A stretch of 64,000 nt of DNA from Cololabis saira (taxonomy: Eukaryota; Chordata; Actinopteri; Beloniformes; Belonidae). Under the pieces are notes generated by a model. It was not told the DNA's origin, searched no databases, and worked only from the letters and a program-made list of their open reading frames with translations. Shown in pieces: positions 36,230 through 47,956 of the stretch. The position numbers and the translations under genes were made by a program. The stretch lies in NCBI RefSeq assembly GCF_033807715.1, contig NC_084607.1:1661199-1725198 (forward strand), in the 5' to 3' direction. Position 1 is the stretch's first letter, and each line of letters begins with the position of its first letter.

Positions 36230-36915
36230 TGCCTGTAATAAGACTAGGTAATATATTAGTTTCACCTTTTAAGTTGAATTATTGAAATAAATTAACTTTT
36301 ACACCATATTCTAGTATAATTATTGAAATACATTAACTTTTAAACCATATTCTAGTTGAATTATTGAAATAGATTAACTTTTACACCATATTCTAGTTGA
36401 ATTATTGAAATACATTAACTTTTACACCATATTCTAGTTGAATTATTGAAATAAATTAACTTTTACACCATATTCTAGTTGAATTATTGAAATAAATGAA
36501 CTTTTACACCATATTCTAGTTGAATTATTGAAATAAATTAACTTTTACACCATATTCTAGTTGAATTATTGAAATAAATTAACTTTTACACCATATTCTA
36601 GTTGAATTATTGAAATACATTCACTTTTACACCATATTCTTCACCTGTAACTATATTCTACATCTGGGCTGATGTTACATACGTAGCATAGGAGGATATT
36701 TCAGCTGCTATATGGTTGTCTGTCTCTACAGTCATGAAGTTCAATGCTATTGAAGCACTTTAAACTTTAAATCAAAGCATTTTGTTCTTTCATATAAAAT
36801 AAACACATTTTTATTCAGTTTAGACGTTTTGGGGCTTTTTTTTTGGCTCCTGCGCTGCTGAAATCAGGGGTCCCTTATTTCTATTTCTGAAAGGTGGAAA
36901 CCCTAGATGTGACGT
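36230..36915. repeat. Right arm of the large inverted repeat
   Basis: About nine inverted copies of the 41-bp unit (ctagttgaattattgaaata...), then the inverted unique part through 'aaggtggaaaccctag'. The arms enclose the endogenous retrovirus and L1/hAT fragments. Confidence 0.85.
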
Positions 36916-37007
36916 CACATGACGCTGCATGCACGTTCTCCCCGTTCTCCCGTGCCGGCTTCACTGTTGGCTGCAGTACCCACAACGGCCGTCGTGGTGA
37001 AGGGTGG

Positions 37008-37189
37008 CGCTAGAGAGTCTCATTTCTTAAAAGGAGCCTCATGCTCCTTTTAAGAATTTAATACTGTAACCCGTGCTATTTCGAAATATTTAATTCAACT
37101 TGTGAAAAACCACCTGAGTTATAGTAACTTTACGAAAGCGCTACCTGAAGAGCTTGAGGCTCCTTTTAAGAAATGAGACTCTCTAGCGC
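37008..37189. mobile_element. Foldback MITE (ggcgctagagagtctcattt ends)
   Basis: The inverted ends of about 38 bp (ggcgctagagagtctcattt, cttaaaaggagcctca) are nearly perfect, with a smaller hairpin just inside the left arm. Its right end abuts the AGAAA array. Confidence 0.8.
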
Positions 37190-37312
37190 CGAAAAGAAAA
37201 GAAAAGAAAAGAACAGAAAAGAAAAGAAAAGAAAAGAAAAGAAAAGAACAGAAAAGAACAGAACAGAACAGAACAGAACAGAACAGAACCGAAAAGAAAA
37301 GAACCAGAACAG
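37190..37312. repeat. (AGAAA/AGAAC)n pentanucleotide array
   Basis: About 24 units, shifting from AGAAA to AGAAC. Confidence 0.95.
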
Positions 37313-37925
37313 AACAGATTCAGATTCAGATTCAGATTACTTTATTTGCCATTTGTGTAACACATAGGAATTTGTCACGTTGGTAACAGTGTGCCTACTC
37401 AGTATTCTTTTCACATGTAAATAAATAAAACACAGACACAAACACCGTAGTGAGGAATAAACAAAAATAAAGTTCAGGCATATACATAAATTATAGTCCA
37501 GTTATGATTACTATTATTGTTATTATTATTTTTTTTTTTTTGTCATCATTCAGGAACGGGAGGGGGGGAGGGGGGGGGGGGGGCCCGAGTCATTGATGAG
37601 CCTGGCAGCTGAGGGGAAGAAGCTGAGTCTGTGGCAGCTTTCACAGCCTTGGGTAGCCTCAGCCTCCTACCAGAGGGGAGGACGGTGAAGAGGCCATGGC
37701 CAGGGTGAGAGGGGTCGGCCATGATCTTCCTAGCCCTCTTCAAGGCCCTGGAGTCATACAGGGCCTTCAGGGAGGGCAAGGGGCAGCCAATCACTCTCTC
37801 TGCAGAGCGTATCACACGCTGCAGCTTGTGGAGGTCCCTTGCTGCTGTAGCGGGGAACCAGGTGATGATGGAGTGGGTGAGAATGGATCCAGTGATGGCA
37901 GTGTAAAACTGGGCCATCATGGACC
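37313..37925 (-). mobile_element. LINE 3' fragment with (GAATCT)n tail, minus orientation
   Basis: The plus strand starts 'cagattcagattcagattac' and 'tttatttgcc', the complement of a LINE tail ...GGCAAATAAAGTAATC(TGAATC)n. It contains the ORF2 C-terminal piece at 37546-37920. Confidence 0.75.
37546..37920 (-). pseudogene. LINE ORF2 C-terminal fragment
   Basis: The frame contains ILTHSIITWFPATAARDLHK, LQRVIRSAERVIGCPLPSL, the HPGHGLFTVLPSGRRLRLPK motif and a proline-rich end. These are typical of the extreme C-terminus of fish LINE reverse transcriptases. 5' truncated, with no catalytic motif. Confidence 0.75.
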
Positions 37926-37960
37926 TTGGCAGCCTGAATTATTATTGTTATAATATATAA

Positions 37961-40072
37961 CAGAACAGAACAGAGAACAGAACAGAACAGAACAGAATAG
38001 AACAGAACAGAATAGAACAGAATAGAATAGAATAGAACAGAACAGAACAGAACAGAACAGAACAGAACAGAACAGAACAGAACAGAACAGAACAGAACAG
38101 AATAGAACAGAACAGAATAGAACAGAACAGAGAACAGAACAGAACAGAACAGAACAGAACAGAACAGAACAGAACAGAACAGAACAGAATAGAACAGAAC
38201 AGAATAGAACAGAACAGAGAACAGAACAGAACAGAACAGAACAGAACAGAACAGAACAGAACAGAATAGAACAGAATAGAATAGAATAGAACAGAACAGA
38301 ACAGAACAGAACAGAACAGAACAGAACAGAACAGAACAGAACAGAACAGAACAGAACAGAACAGAACAGAACAGAACAGAACAGAACAGAACAGAACAGA
38401 ACAGAATAGAACAGAACAGAATAGAATAGAATAGAATAGAATAGAACAGAACAGAATAGAATAGAACAGAACAGAATAGAATAGAACAGAGAATAGAACA
38501 GAATAGAATAGAATAGAACAGAACAGAATAGAATAGAACAGAGAATAGAACAGAATAGAATAGAACAGAATAGAATAGAACAGAATAGAATAGAACAGAA
38601 TAGAATAGAATAGAATAGAATAGAATAGAATAGAATAGAACAGAACAGAATAGAACAGAGAATAGAATAGAATAGAATAGAATAGAACAGAATAGAATAG
38701 AACAGAATAGAATAGAATAGAATAGAATAGAATAGAATAGAATAGAACAGAACAGAATAGAACAGAGAATAGAATAGAATAGAACAGAATAGAATAGAAC
38801 AGAATAGAACAGAGAATAGAATAGAATAGAACAGAATAGAATAGAACAGAACAGAACAGAATAGAATAGAACAGAACAGAATAGAATAGAACAGAATAGA
38901 ATAGAACAGAGAATAGAACAGAATAGAATAGAATAGAACAGAACAGAATAGAATAGAACAGAACAGAATAGAATAGAACAGAGAATAGAACAGAATAGAA
39001 TAGAACAGAATAGAATAGAACAGAATAGAATAGAATAGAATAGAATAGAATAGAATAGAATAGAACAGAACAGAATAGAACAGAGAATAGAATAGAATAG
39101 AATAGAATAGAACAGAATAGAATAGAACAGAATAGAATAGAATAGAATAGAATAGAATAGAATAGAATAGAACAGAACAGAACAGAATAGAATAGAACAG
39201 AACAGAATAGAATAGAACAGAGAATAGAACAGAATAGAATAGAACAGAACAGAACAGAATAGAAAAGAACAGAACAGAACAGAATAGAATAGAACAGAGA
39301 ATAGAACAGAATAGAATAGAACAGAATAGAACAGAACAGAATAGAACAGAGAACAGAACAGAATAGAATAGAACAGAACAGAACAGAATAGAAAAGAACA
39401 GAACAGAATAGAACAGAACAGAATAGAATAGAACAGAGAACAGAACAGAATAGAACAGAACAGAATAGAACAGAACAGAATAGAACAGAGAACAGAACAG
39501 AATAGAATAGAACAGAACAGAATAGAACAGAACAGAACAGAATAGAACAGAGAACAGAACAGAATAGAATAGAACAGAGAACAGAACAGAATAGAACAGA
39601 GAACAGAACAGAATAGAACAGAACAGAATAGAACAGAACAGAATAGAACAGAGAACAGAACAGAATAGAATAGAACAGAACAGAATAGAACAGAACAGAA
39701 CAGAATAGAACAGAGAACAGAACAGAATAGAATAGAACAGAGAACAGAACAGAATAGAACAGAACAGAGAATAGAACAGAACAGAGAATAGAACAGAATA
39801 GAACAGAACAGAACAGAACAGAATAGAACAGAGAATAGAACAGAACAGAATAGAACAGAGAATAGAACAGAATAGAACAGAACAGAATAGAATAGAACAG
39901 AATAGAATAGAACAGAGAATAGAACAGAATAGAATAGAACAGAGAATAGAACAGAATAGAACAGAATAGAACAGAATAGAACAGAACAGAATAGAACAGA
40001 ACAGAACAGAAGAGAATAGAATAGAATAGAATAGAATAGAAGAGAATAGAATAGAATAGAACAGAACAGAAC
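37961..40072. repeat. 2.1-kb pentanucleotide array (AGAAC/AGAAT)n
   Basis: More than 400 five-base units, mostly AGAAC and AGAAT, with scattered 8-bp AGAACAGA slippage joints. Because none of the three frames contains a stop, long minus-strand 'ORFs' (over 700 codons) run through it. They encode a LFCSV/LFYSI repeat and are not genes. The array merges without a break into the truncated copia LTR. Confidence 0.95.
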
Positions 40073-40213
40073 CGCCCTCAGGTCTGTGGTGATCCACGTG
40101 ATGAGCAGTATGAGCCCCTGGCCTGTACTCTGGCGCCTCCCCGTGGTACAAATAAAACACTGCACCAATTACACTTTACCAACTGAGTACACACATAAAA
40201 GATGATTCTTAAC
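40073..40213 (-). repeat. Truncated 3' LTR of the copia element
   Basis: Matches the first half of the 5' LTR ('ggtctgtggtgatccacgtg', 'accaactgagtacacacata'). The other half is replaced by the pentanucleotide array, beginning at a 'gaacagaacagaacc' motif that is also present in the intact 5' LTR. Confidence 0.85.
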
Positions 40214-40250
40214 CTCCCCACTTGTACTCTGAAATCTAAACAAAACAATT

Positions 40251-40535
40251 TCACACAATAAAAAAAAAAAAAAAACACAAATACAGATATGCACCTCTTC
40301 CACCAAACATAATACCTGCAAACCTTTTCAGTTTGAACTTAGTGACAGGTTTGGTCAGGATGTCTGCAGCCATATCTTCAGTAGTGCAATATACCAGAGT
40401 TACTTTCCCCTCGTTTATTATGGACCTTACTAAATGGTACTTAATGTCCACATGTTTGCACCTCTGTCTGCTGACAGGGTTTCTGGCTAAGGCGATTGTT
40501 CCCTGGTTGTCCTCATACACTACTATTTGTGTGTA
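40251..40535 (-). pseudogene. Copia RNase H, C-terminal part
   Basis: The frame includes VYEDNQGTIALARNP, KHVDIKYHLVR and ILTKPVTKFKLKRF, the last RNase H aspartate region and the C-terminal ADxLTK motif of Ty1/copia pol. It is separated from its N-terminal half (42006-42231) by two hAT insertions. Confidence 0.85.
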
Positions 40536-40543
40536 TTTGTAGT

Positions 40544-41325
40544 CAGGATTTGTGAAAATCGAGGGGGGGATAATTTTGAGAAATATTTTTATTCAGAAAA
40601 ATTACCACACAACAGCGGTCCAACAGTATAGTTTATATGAAAACTTGTTTCTTGTGTAAACCTTACACTTAAGCTGCATAACGTAGACGGTAGGACTATT
40701 TTGAACATGACCTGAACCACTGCATTTACAGAAATATTTTCTCCTAATATTGTTTTTAAATGTGCCAAATTAAAATAGATAAAACAAATTAATATTTTTT
40801 AATTCTTTCTTGATATCAGTTTAACAGAAAACATGGGATCTCTCCTCAGCCGGGGAGATGCTGCTGTCCACCATCCCATCAGCAATGTCACATCTGGTTT
40901 CATCTTCTGTCGCATTTTTTCTCTGGATTTTTGCTTGTGATCCTGTAAAATATGAGGATTTGCTGCTCTGGATTCTTTTCATTTTTTCATTCATTCATTT
41001 GACTGACTGTATCTTTTATTTTGGCGGGCCGGAAGTTGGAATTTTGGAATGCAAGAAAATCCGGTTGGTTTTCAAAATAAAACCTCTTCCTGTGGGCGCG
41101 ACTCGGTCCCGGTATCAAAATCACACACAAGCAGAATCAACACGGACTGTGTATTTTGGTTGTTTTTACTTGTTAATAATTACGATGTAATGGTGAACAT
41201 ACTTTGGGTGGGGGGGAAACATTTAGTCCCCACCGAGGATCAAAATAATTCAGCAGAATTCAGGGGTAGGACGTGTAAACCAGAGGGGGAAATCCCCACC
41301 ATCCCCACCGGCAAATCACACCCTG
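40544..41325. mobile_element. Non-autonomous hAT element in the copia RNase H
   Basis: Ends CAGGATTTG and (inverted) CAGGGTGTG are flanked by a perfect 8-bp duplication TTTGTAGT (40536-40543 and 41326-41333). Copia coding resumes on both sides. The interior is non-coding. Confidence 0.85.
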
Positions 41326-41362
41326 TTTGTAGTCATCAATACCTCTCAACAGTTGCTCTAAT

Positions 41363-41996
41363 CAGAGCCGCCTGGGAGATTTGCGAGGCCCTGTGCGAAA
41401 TGGCTGGGGGGGGCCCTTGCGAGCGCGCGCGAAATGTTTGGGTTTTTCGGGTCAGATCGGGTGTCTATATGTGCAATTTTAACTCTCCAATTATCAAAAT
41501 ACTGGATACTTCCCCTGCCTCATCATCATCTCTTGTCTCGACGCGGGGCCCCACGGCTGCTTGAGACCCGGTCGGATCAGTGATTTTTGTAACAAATTTA
41601 TCAAACGAGCCTTTCAGAGAGGCATTAAACTCTTCCATTGTCTTTAGTTTTTTTCTTTTTTCATCCCCTGATGGAAATTTCCTTAATCTGTCTCGTTCTC
41701 TCGACATTGTGTGACAGTTTGTTCCAACTCCACCGTCTGGATCAGAGCAGCTTGTGTCTGCGCTTGGTCTGATCACTTGTATTGAACAACAGACACGCGC
41801 ATCATTGCACATATATTTATTTATATGCACAGACTAGTATATATTTAGGTCTGTAATGGAACGTGACTGTTGATATTTATAAGGGAAAAAAGGAAAAAAA
41901 AAAAATTTGAAAAAAAAAAGGCCCATAGTGCGAGGCCCCCTGGGGCGCGAGGCCCCGTGCGGTCGCACGGTTCGCACACCCCTTGCGGCGGCCCTG
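41363..41996 (-). mobile_element. Second copy of the CAGRGCCGCC hAT element
   Basis: Same family as 3589-4207: inverted ends CAGAGCCGCC/CAGGGCCGCC and the same transposase N-terminal fragment (MSRERDRLRKFPSGDEKRKK). It is flanked by GCTCTAAT (41355-41362) and GCTCTAGA (41997-42004), an 8-bp duplication with two mismatches. Confidence 0.82.
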
Positions 41997-42004
41997 GCTC
42001 TAGA

Positions 42005-42260
42005 TATATACACTCTTGCATAGTAGAGGCCAGAGCCATATATTCTGCTTCACAAGTTGAGAGCGCTACTGTCGGCTGTTTCTTTGTTTTCCACGAAACT
42101 AAAGAACTGCTCTTATTTAGGCTTACACAGTAACCTGAGGTGCTGCGTCTGTCAGCGGTGTCCCCAGCCCAGTCAGCATCACTATAGGCTACTAGACCTA
42201 AATCCTCACTGTCGTTTCTCCTAAAGCACAACTCCTTGTTTGTAGTGCCTCTGAGGAACC
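42005..42260 (-). pseudogene. Copia RNase H, N-terminal part
   Basis: The frame contains LGLVAYSDADWAGD, RRSTSGYCVSL, SWKTKKQPTVALSTCEAEYM and ALASTMQECIYLE: the DAD and EAEY catalytic motifs of copia RNase H. It is cut on the left by the hAT at 41363-41996 and on the right by the TTAA element. Confidence 0.88.
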
Positions 42261-42264
42261 TTAA

Positions 42265-43115
42265 AGGTATTGTGACATGAAAAACACATTTTTCTTGATT
42301 TTTTGTGTTTTGTTGGGTGTCTTGACATCAATTACACCCAAAAAACAACGAACTTCTAACATTCAGTGTATTGTGTGCTTTCTGGGATTTTCCGCATAAC
42401 TGTGCAAAAACGGCGCATCTGGTTTGGTGGCGGGTCGTTACGTAACGACCCGCTAAATCACCGCCCCCTCCACCCAGCTCCCTGCCTCCTCTCCTCTCCA
42501 GCGCACCATAAAGGCTGATTTATGGTTCCGCGTTACACCGACGCAGAGCCTACGGCGTAGGGTTACGCGGCGACGCGCGCCGTACGCTGAACCCTACGGC
42601 GTAGGCTCTGCGTCGATTTAACGCGGAACCATAAATGAGGCTTAACACGGAGCTGATCAGAGCCTCTTTTGTTCTAATCACCGGAGGAAAACTGCTAAGA
42701 AGACCCGCGGCCACTGACTGGACTTAAGATAAGGGGACACTTTATTTACATGCCTTTATTTTTATGATTGTTTGCTGTGGACTGCTTCTCCGTATTTTTA
42801 TGATTGTTTGCTGTGGTTCGCCCTCCTGCTTTTCCGTGCATGCTTCGCCTGTCGCTCCCGGCTTAACTCTCCGACGCCGCTGTGAGCGTATGGCTGGAGG
42901 AGGAGGAGGTTTGGAGGAGGAGCGGAGCAATGATTGACAGGAAAGGGAGAAAAGGAAGCATTTTTCACGGGGCAAAAAAACACTGTAATAAAAAGCCAGG
43001 AAAAGAGTACTAGAGTGAAGTTTTTCTTGTTACACTCTTTTAGACACATTTGAGGGATGTTGGCCAAGACTTTTAATAGTGTTAAAAGCATGTTAAAAAT
43101 GATGTCACAATACCT
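42265..43115. mobile_element. PiggyBac-type non-autonomous element, TTAA duplication
   Basis: The inverted ends AGGTATTGTGACAT are flanked by TTAA (42261-42264 and 43116-43119), the piggyBac target signature. The copia frame is continuous across one TTAA. The interior holds the palindromic MITE 42512-42642 and no transposase. Confidence 0.85.
42512..42642. mobile_element. Palindromic MITE, second copy, TAA duplication
   Basis: 131 bp, same family as 10224-10364 (cgacgcagagcctacggcgt core), flanked by TAA on both sides and nested in the piggyBac-type element. Confidence 0.8.
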
Positions 43116-43769
43116 TTAATACATGCTTCACAGTCACCCATTGTTCCTCTGTTGGTTCACAAAAATATTGTGATAGCTTGCTCACCACAAAGCTTAAGTC
43201 TGGACGTGTGCATGTTGTTAAGTATACACGGCTGCCTACAGCCTCTCTGTACATTCTAACATCACACATCTTAACAGCATCTTCTGTGTAGTTTAGTTTC
43301 TGATCACAGGGAGTTTCTCTGGGTTTGCAGTTTTGCATATTAAACCTCTCCAATACCCTGTTGGCATATGTTTCCTGTGACATCTTCACACATCCATCAG
43401 ACTGAGTGAAATCGATACCAAGAAAATGCTTTAATATGCCTAAATCTTTCATCTTAAATTTTGCTGAAAGCATCTCTTTTACATCTTTCATCACTTTTGC
43501 ATTGCTAGCTGCAATTACCAAGTCATCAACCCATATCAGCAAAATCCCTTTCCCATGTGTTGTCTCTTTAGCATAGACAGTGATCTGCTGGGTTTTGTGT
43601 GAAACCATCTCCCGTTAAACAATCATGCAAAATCCTGTTCCAGTTACGACCAGATTGTTTTAAACCGTACAAGGATTTCTTCAGCTTACACACGAGACCT
43701 TCCCCTTCTTCATAACCCTCTGGTTGATCGGTGTAGATTTCATAATCGATGGGAGCGTGTAAGTAAGCT
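43116..43769 (-). pseudogene. Copia reverse transcriptase, C-terminal part
   Basis: The frame contains LLIWVDDLVIAAS (the catalytic VDD), MKDLGILKHFLGIDF, YANRVLERFNM and SRVYLTTCTRPDLSFVVSKL. The upstream part (HAPIDYEIYTDQPEGYEE, KKSLYGLKQS) is in a different frame, with the shift near 43570-43605. It is interrupted on the right by the hAT at 43770-44650. Confidence 0.88.
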
Positions 43770-44650
43770 CAGTACTCGAGTTGAGGGGGATGAGGGGGGA
43801 TGGCATCCCCCCTGAAATAAAAACGGTCCAAATCATCCCCCCCTGAAATAAAAACGGTCCAAATCATCCCCCCTGAAATAAAAACGGTCCAAATCATCCC
43901 CCCTGAAATAAAAACGGTCCAAATCATCCCCCCTGAAATAAAAACGGTCCAAATCATCCCCCCTGTAAAACTGCCATCCCTCCTTTCCATCCCTTATGTC
44001 ATTTCATCAATGAATGTGGTTTTACTGCTATTTCAACATTTAGAGTCATCACCAGAAAAATAACACCAGAAAAATAACTTATTTGACAATTTTCACCTGT
44101 TTCAAGTAAATTTTCACTTGAAATAAGTAGAAAAATCTGCCAGTGGAACAAGATTTATCTTCTTATTACAAGCAAAAAAATCTTGTTCCACTGGCAGATT
44201 TTTCTACTTATTTTAAGTGAAAATCTACTTGAAACAGGTGAAAATTGTTGTTTTTTCCAGTGATGAGTCTTGTTTTAAGTGTAATGAGATTATTTTACTA
44301 AAATGAGACATTTTAACTAGAAATAAGACAAATATTCTTGTTAAGATTTTGAGTTTTTGCAGTGATCCATGTTACTTATCCTGTGAAGGACAGAGTCATA
44401 TTGATAAGTTCAGAAAAGTGTTTTTTATTGTTGTGTTTTGATGTATTTGATGTAAGCCCAGTGGATATTTAAAGCTTACAGAAGGCTGCATTTAACTGCT
44501 GCTATGTCATTCCTGCAGTATTTCTGCAGGTGTTTTGGTCACTGCTGTTATTTGTAATATATTATATTATTTGTAATCAGCACAAATTATCTGTCCCCAT
44601 ATGATCAAATCCACCATCCCCCCTGATTTTATTTTACAACTCGAGTACTG
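43770..44650. mobile_element. hAT-type element with CAGTACTCGAGTTG ends
   Basis: Perfect inverted ends CAGTACTCGAGTTG are flanked by AGTAAGCT (43762-43769) and AGTAAGCC (44651-44658). The interior contains about six copies of a 28-31-bp 'cccctgaaataaaaacggtc' array (43800-43975) and a foldback MITE core (44070-44365). Confidence 0.85.
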
Positions 44651-44960
44651 AGTAAGCCGTTTTAACATCCATCTGGTGGAGTAACAGGTTCTCCTGTGCT
44701 GCCTTCTGCAGTAAAACCCTCACGCTTGTCAGGTTTGCTGTTGGGGAAAAAGTTTCACCAGAATCAATTCCCATCTTCTGGCTGTAACTCTTTGCTACAA
44801 ATCCTGCTTTGTACTTGTCTTTACCTTCAATGTCACTCTTTACAGAATAAACCCACTTACCCCCCACTGTTTTCTTGCCCTCTGGCAGCGTAGTCAGGGT
44901 AAATGTGTCATTTTCCTTTAATGACTGGATTTCCTCATCCATTACTTTAACCCAGTGGTC
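44651..44960 (-). pseudogene. Copia reverse transcriptase, N-terminal part
   Basis: The frame contains WVKVMDEEIQSLKENDTFTL, GGKWVYSVKSD, KAGFVAKSYSQKMGIDSGET and HQMDVKTAY, the start of the copia RT domain. The hAT at 43770-44650 separates it from the catalytic part. Sequence upstream of about 44960 is a hAT-like fragment. Confidence 0.87.
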
Positions 44961-45089
44961 TCCAACCTTTTCTGAACCGCGGACCGGTTTAATGTCTGAC
45001 AATATTTTCACGGCCCAATCTAAAGGTGTAGCTGATAAAAACTAAATAAAATGACCGGCATTAAAAACTGTGGTATTTTCGATATAGTA

Positions 45090-45155
<66 letters not shown>

Positions 45156-45762
45156 CATCATTTTTGAAGAAATAAAATGAAATAATGGAAATTGTAAATT
45201 ACCTATAATATCAGTGTTTCTATAAATGTGTTTTTATGTTTGTTTTCTCATTAACGTTATTTAAAGCCAGGCTTTTATTTTATTTGTTATATATTAAGGA
45301 GACCGATATTTAGTGCTTTTATTTTGAAGGCGTCTCGCCGAGACCTCGTAAACATCCGGCACTTCAGACTTTAACGGTAAAAGTTTAATGGCAGTAGAAA
45401 GTGTGTCTGAAAGACTAAACTAGTGTCAGGAATGCTAAAGTGGAGCCTAACTGACACAAAAAGCACCTGCTGATCAGGATTTGTGCAAATTTTATACCGT
45501 ATTTATGTCCAGCTTGAGTTTGGTCGCTCATGTATTGTGGTTAGCGGTAGCTTTATTGCCAACCGAGCGAGCAGCTGCGTCGGTCTGTATTTAAGTTAAA
45601 CTTATATGAATGTAGAAAGACTAACTATTTTATTTTATTCCTTTATAGCTTTTACGGTGTCTTTGCAGTGTATTTACATCCAAGGAATAAAAACATTGTG
45701 AACCATCAGTTTGAGAGTCAACCAGCATCAGTCGGGGATTCTACAGAAATTATTTTTTAATT

Positions 45763-45797
<35 letters not shown>

Positions 45798-46466
45798 ATT
45801 TTTTTTTTTTTTTCTCTCTCTCTGTGCGGCCCGGTACCAAATGACCCACGGCCCGGTACCTATCTCAAACAGGCAGAAGAGCTTTCTTAGAGTAATACAA
45901 AACAATGGTATTAGGTGGAAGGTGCAATAATACAGCACATCTGACACTGATACAAAAACCCACAATCTTAACAAGAATATTTGTCTTATTTCTAGTTCAA
46001 ATGTCTCATTTTTAGTTAAAACAAAATCTCATTACACTTAAAACAAGACTCATCACTGGAAAAAACAACAATTTTCACCTGTTTCAAGTAGATTTTTACT
46101 TGAAATAAGTAGAAAAATCTGCCAGTGGAACAAGATTTTTTTGCTTGTAATGAGAAGATAAATCTTGTCCCACTGGCAGATTTTCCTACTTATTTCAAGT
46201 GAAAATTTACTTAAAACAGGTGAAAATTGTCAAATAACAAGTTCTTTTTCTTGTGATGAATCTTGTTTTAAGTGTAATGACATTTTACTGTTTATTATTA
46301 TTTTCCATTTCGGTTTTGAAATGTTCATGTTGGTGCATCACTACTAAATACTACTGCATTGTTCCAAAATGATTAATTCTGTCTCAAATGATTCTAGGGG
46401 GGGACAGCTTTACTAACGGGGGGGACTTGTCCCCCTGTCCCCCCCGGGATTTTCGCCCCTGTCTGT
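44953..46466. mobile_element. Composite of hAT-like and foldback fragments inside copia
   Basis: Starts with the hAT-type end CAGTGGTCTCCAACC. Then come (AAT)n (45087-45153), poly-T (45760-45812), 'cggcccggtacc' motifs, a foldback MITE (45968-46290) and a second hAT-like end, read inverted as CAGGGGCGAAAATCCC, at 46466. Boundaries between components and a matching target duplication could not be settled. Confidence 0.6.
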
Positions 46467-46674
46467 AACAATAATCAACAGTAGTATGAATCTCATCACT
46501 ATCAATGTCAGTTACAAAATCCCTTAAATAACTAGGTTTCTTCCTCTCCCTAGTAGGGTACTGACACTGACGGATTCATCACTTGAGACACTCGACTCTT
46601 GGTTACTTTCATCGGATGTACCATCTTGTGGATTTTTGTTTCCCACACTTTGCTCTTGAGCATTTCCATGTCTC

Positions 46675-47285
46675 TCATAAACCTCTGACTCTGTCAGTCC
46701 TAAGCTGTCTCACTCTGCCATAATCGTCTGGTTCAGTCTCAGCTGTCTGTGTTTGCTTTTCCACATTTACCTTGTTCACGAATTTAACAAGTCTGTGTTT
46801 CTGTACCTTCTCGGTGTCAGGATGATAGACCAAATAGGCAGGGCTGTTTTTATCGTAACCGACAAAAAATCCCTGGTCACATCTGGAATCTAGTTTTCCC
46901 TTGTCCTGTTTGTATGTGTAACATACAGACCCAAACTTCTGCATTTTGGACAAATTTGGCTTTTTATCCGTCAGCATCTGGTAAGGTGTCTTCCCCGTTC
47001 GCTTATTAAAGCATCTGTTGAGTACTATGGCTGCTGTTTGGACAGCATAGTTCCATAGGCATTTGGGTAGCTGGCTTTCAATTAGCATACATCTGCCCAT
47101 CTCAAAACAAGTACGCCAGCCTCTCTCTGCAGTACCGTTTTGGTGAGGTGAGTACGGGGCTGATGTCTCGTGTTTGATACTATTTTTCCTCAACAGCGTC
47201 TGGAAATCCCTGCAGGTAAACTCTGTGCCGTTGTCAGACCTGTTACACTTTACCTTTCCAAAAGGGGCAGTATCTGTATATATAT
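46675..47285 (-). pseudogene. Copia integrase, catalytic core C-terminal half
   Basis: The frame contains RSDNGTEFTCRDFQTLL, SAPYSPHQNGTAERG, YQMLTDKKPNLSKMQKFGSV and GYDKNSPAYLVYHPD, the second half of the rve core and the copia-specific C-terminal region. The middle of the core (first catalytic Asp region) appears deleted at about 47270-47310, where a 'tatatctgtataatatc' duplication is seen. Confidence 0.87.
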
Positions 47286-47956
47286 TATATCTGTATAATA
47301 TCATATTTGTATCCATGGATAGACTCTGCAGCTACTGGACCTGCTAGGTCTGTGTGCACCATCTGTAAAGGAGCCTCTGCTCTTGTATCAGGATCTCTAT
47401 TTCGGGTTTGTACAAACTTCCCCTGGATACATACTTCACACTCTTGATTTAGTTTATCTGTTTTACCCTTAATCTGCATGCCATCAACCACATTTTGCAA
47501 TCTTAATACATCCTCATAGTTGCAGTGGCCTAAAATTTCATGCCATGTCTGCATGTCGTGACAGGTGTTACACTTATCACCATCCTCAACCGTAGTGTGC
47601 AGATAGTACAACTTGTCATGCACATGAATGTTAAACCTGGTACCGTCTTTGTGTGTCAGCACGTCTTGTCCTTGTTTGAAGGTGACCATTGCTCCACATG
47701 TGGTGGCTGACTTCACCGAAAAGATGTCTTGGGGGTATGTCGGAATAAACAACGCATCTCTCAACGTTGCTTTCCGTTGCTCACCCGTACTGTCGATCAG
47801 GAACACCTCTGCATCCCCCTTGCTTTGTGCAACGCCTCTGCACCGGGTGCCGTCTGCCAGCTCCACGCAGTGTGTCTCCGACTTGAATGTTTTGTCAAAG
47901 CTCTTAAACTTGGTTATGTCAGTAACAATGTGGGAAGTAGCACCGGTGTCAACCAA
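47286..47956 (-). pseudogene. Copia protease and pre-integrase domain
   Basis: Contains [10 protein letters not shown] (aspartic protease active site), then LYYLHTTVEDGD and the HHCC zinc-binding pre-integrase (H-E-I-L-G-H...C-E-V-C), then HTDLAGPV at the start of the integrase core. It is out of frame with gag to the right. Confidence 0.9.

Noticed and set aside
37754..40168. Open frames of 804 and 747 codons on the minus strand
   Set aside because: They are pure read-through of the AGAAC/AGAAT pentanucleotide array, whose period of 5 with no stop in any frame gives LFCSV-type repeats. No domain, and two frames are equally open.
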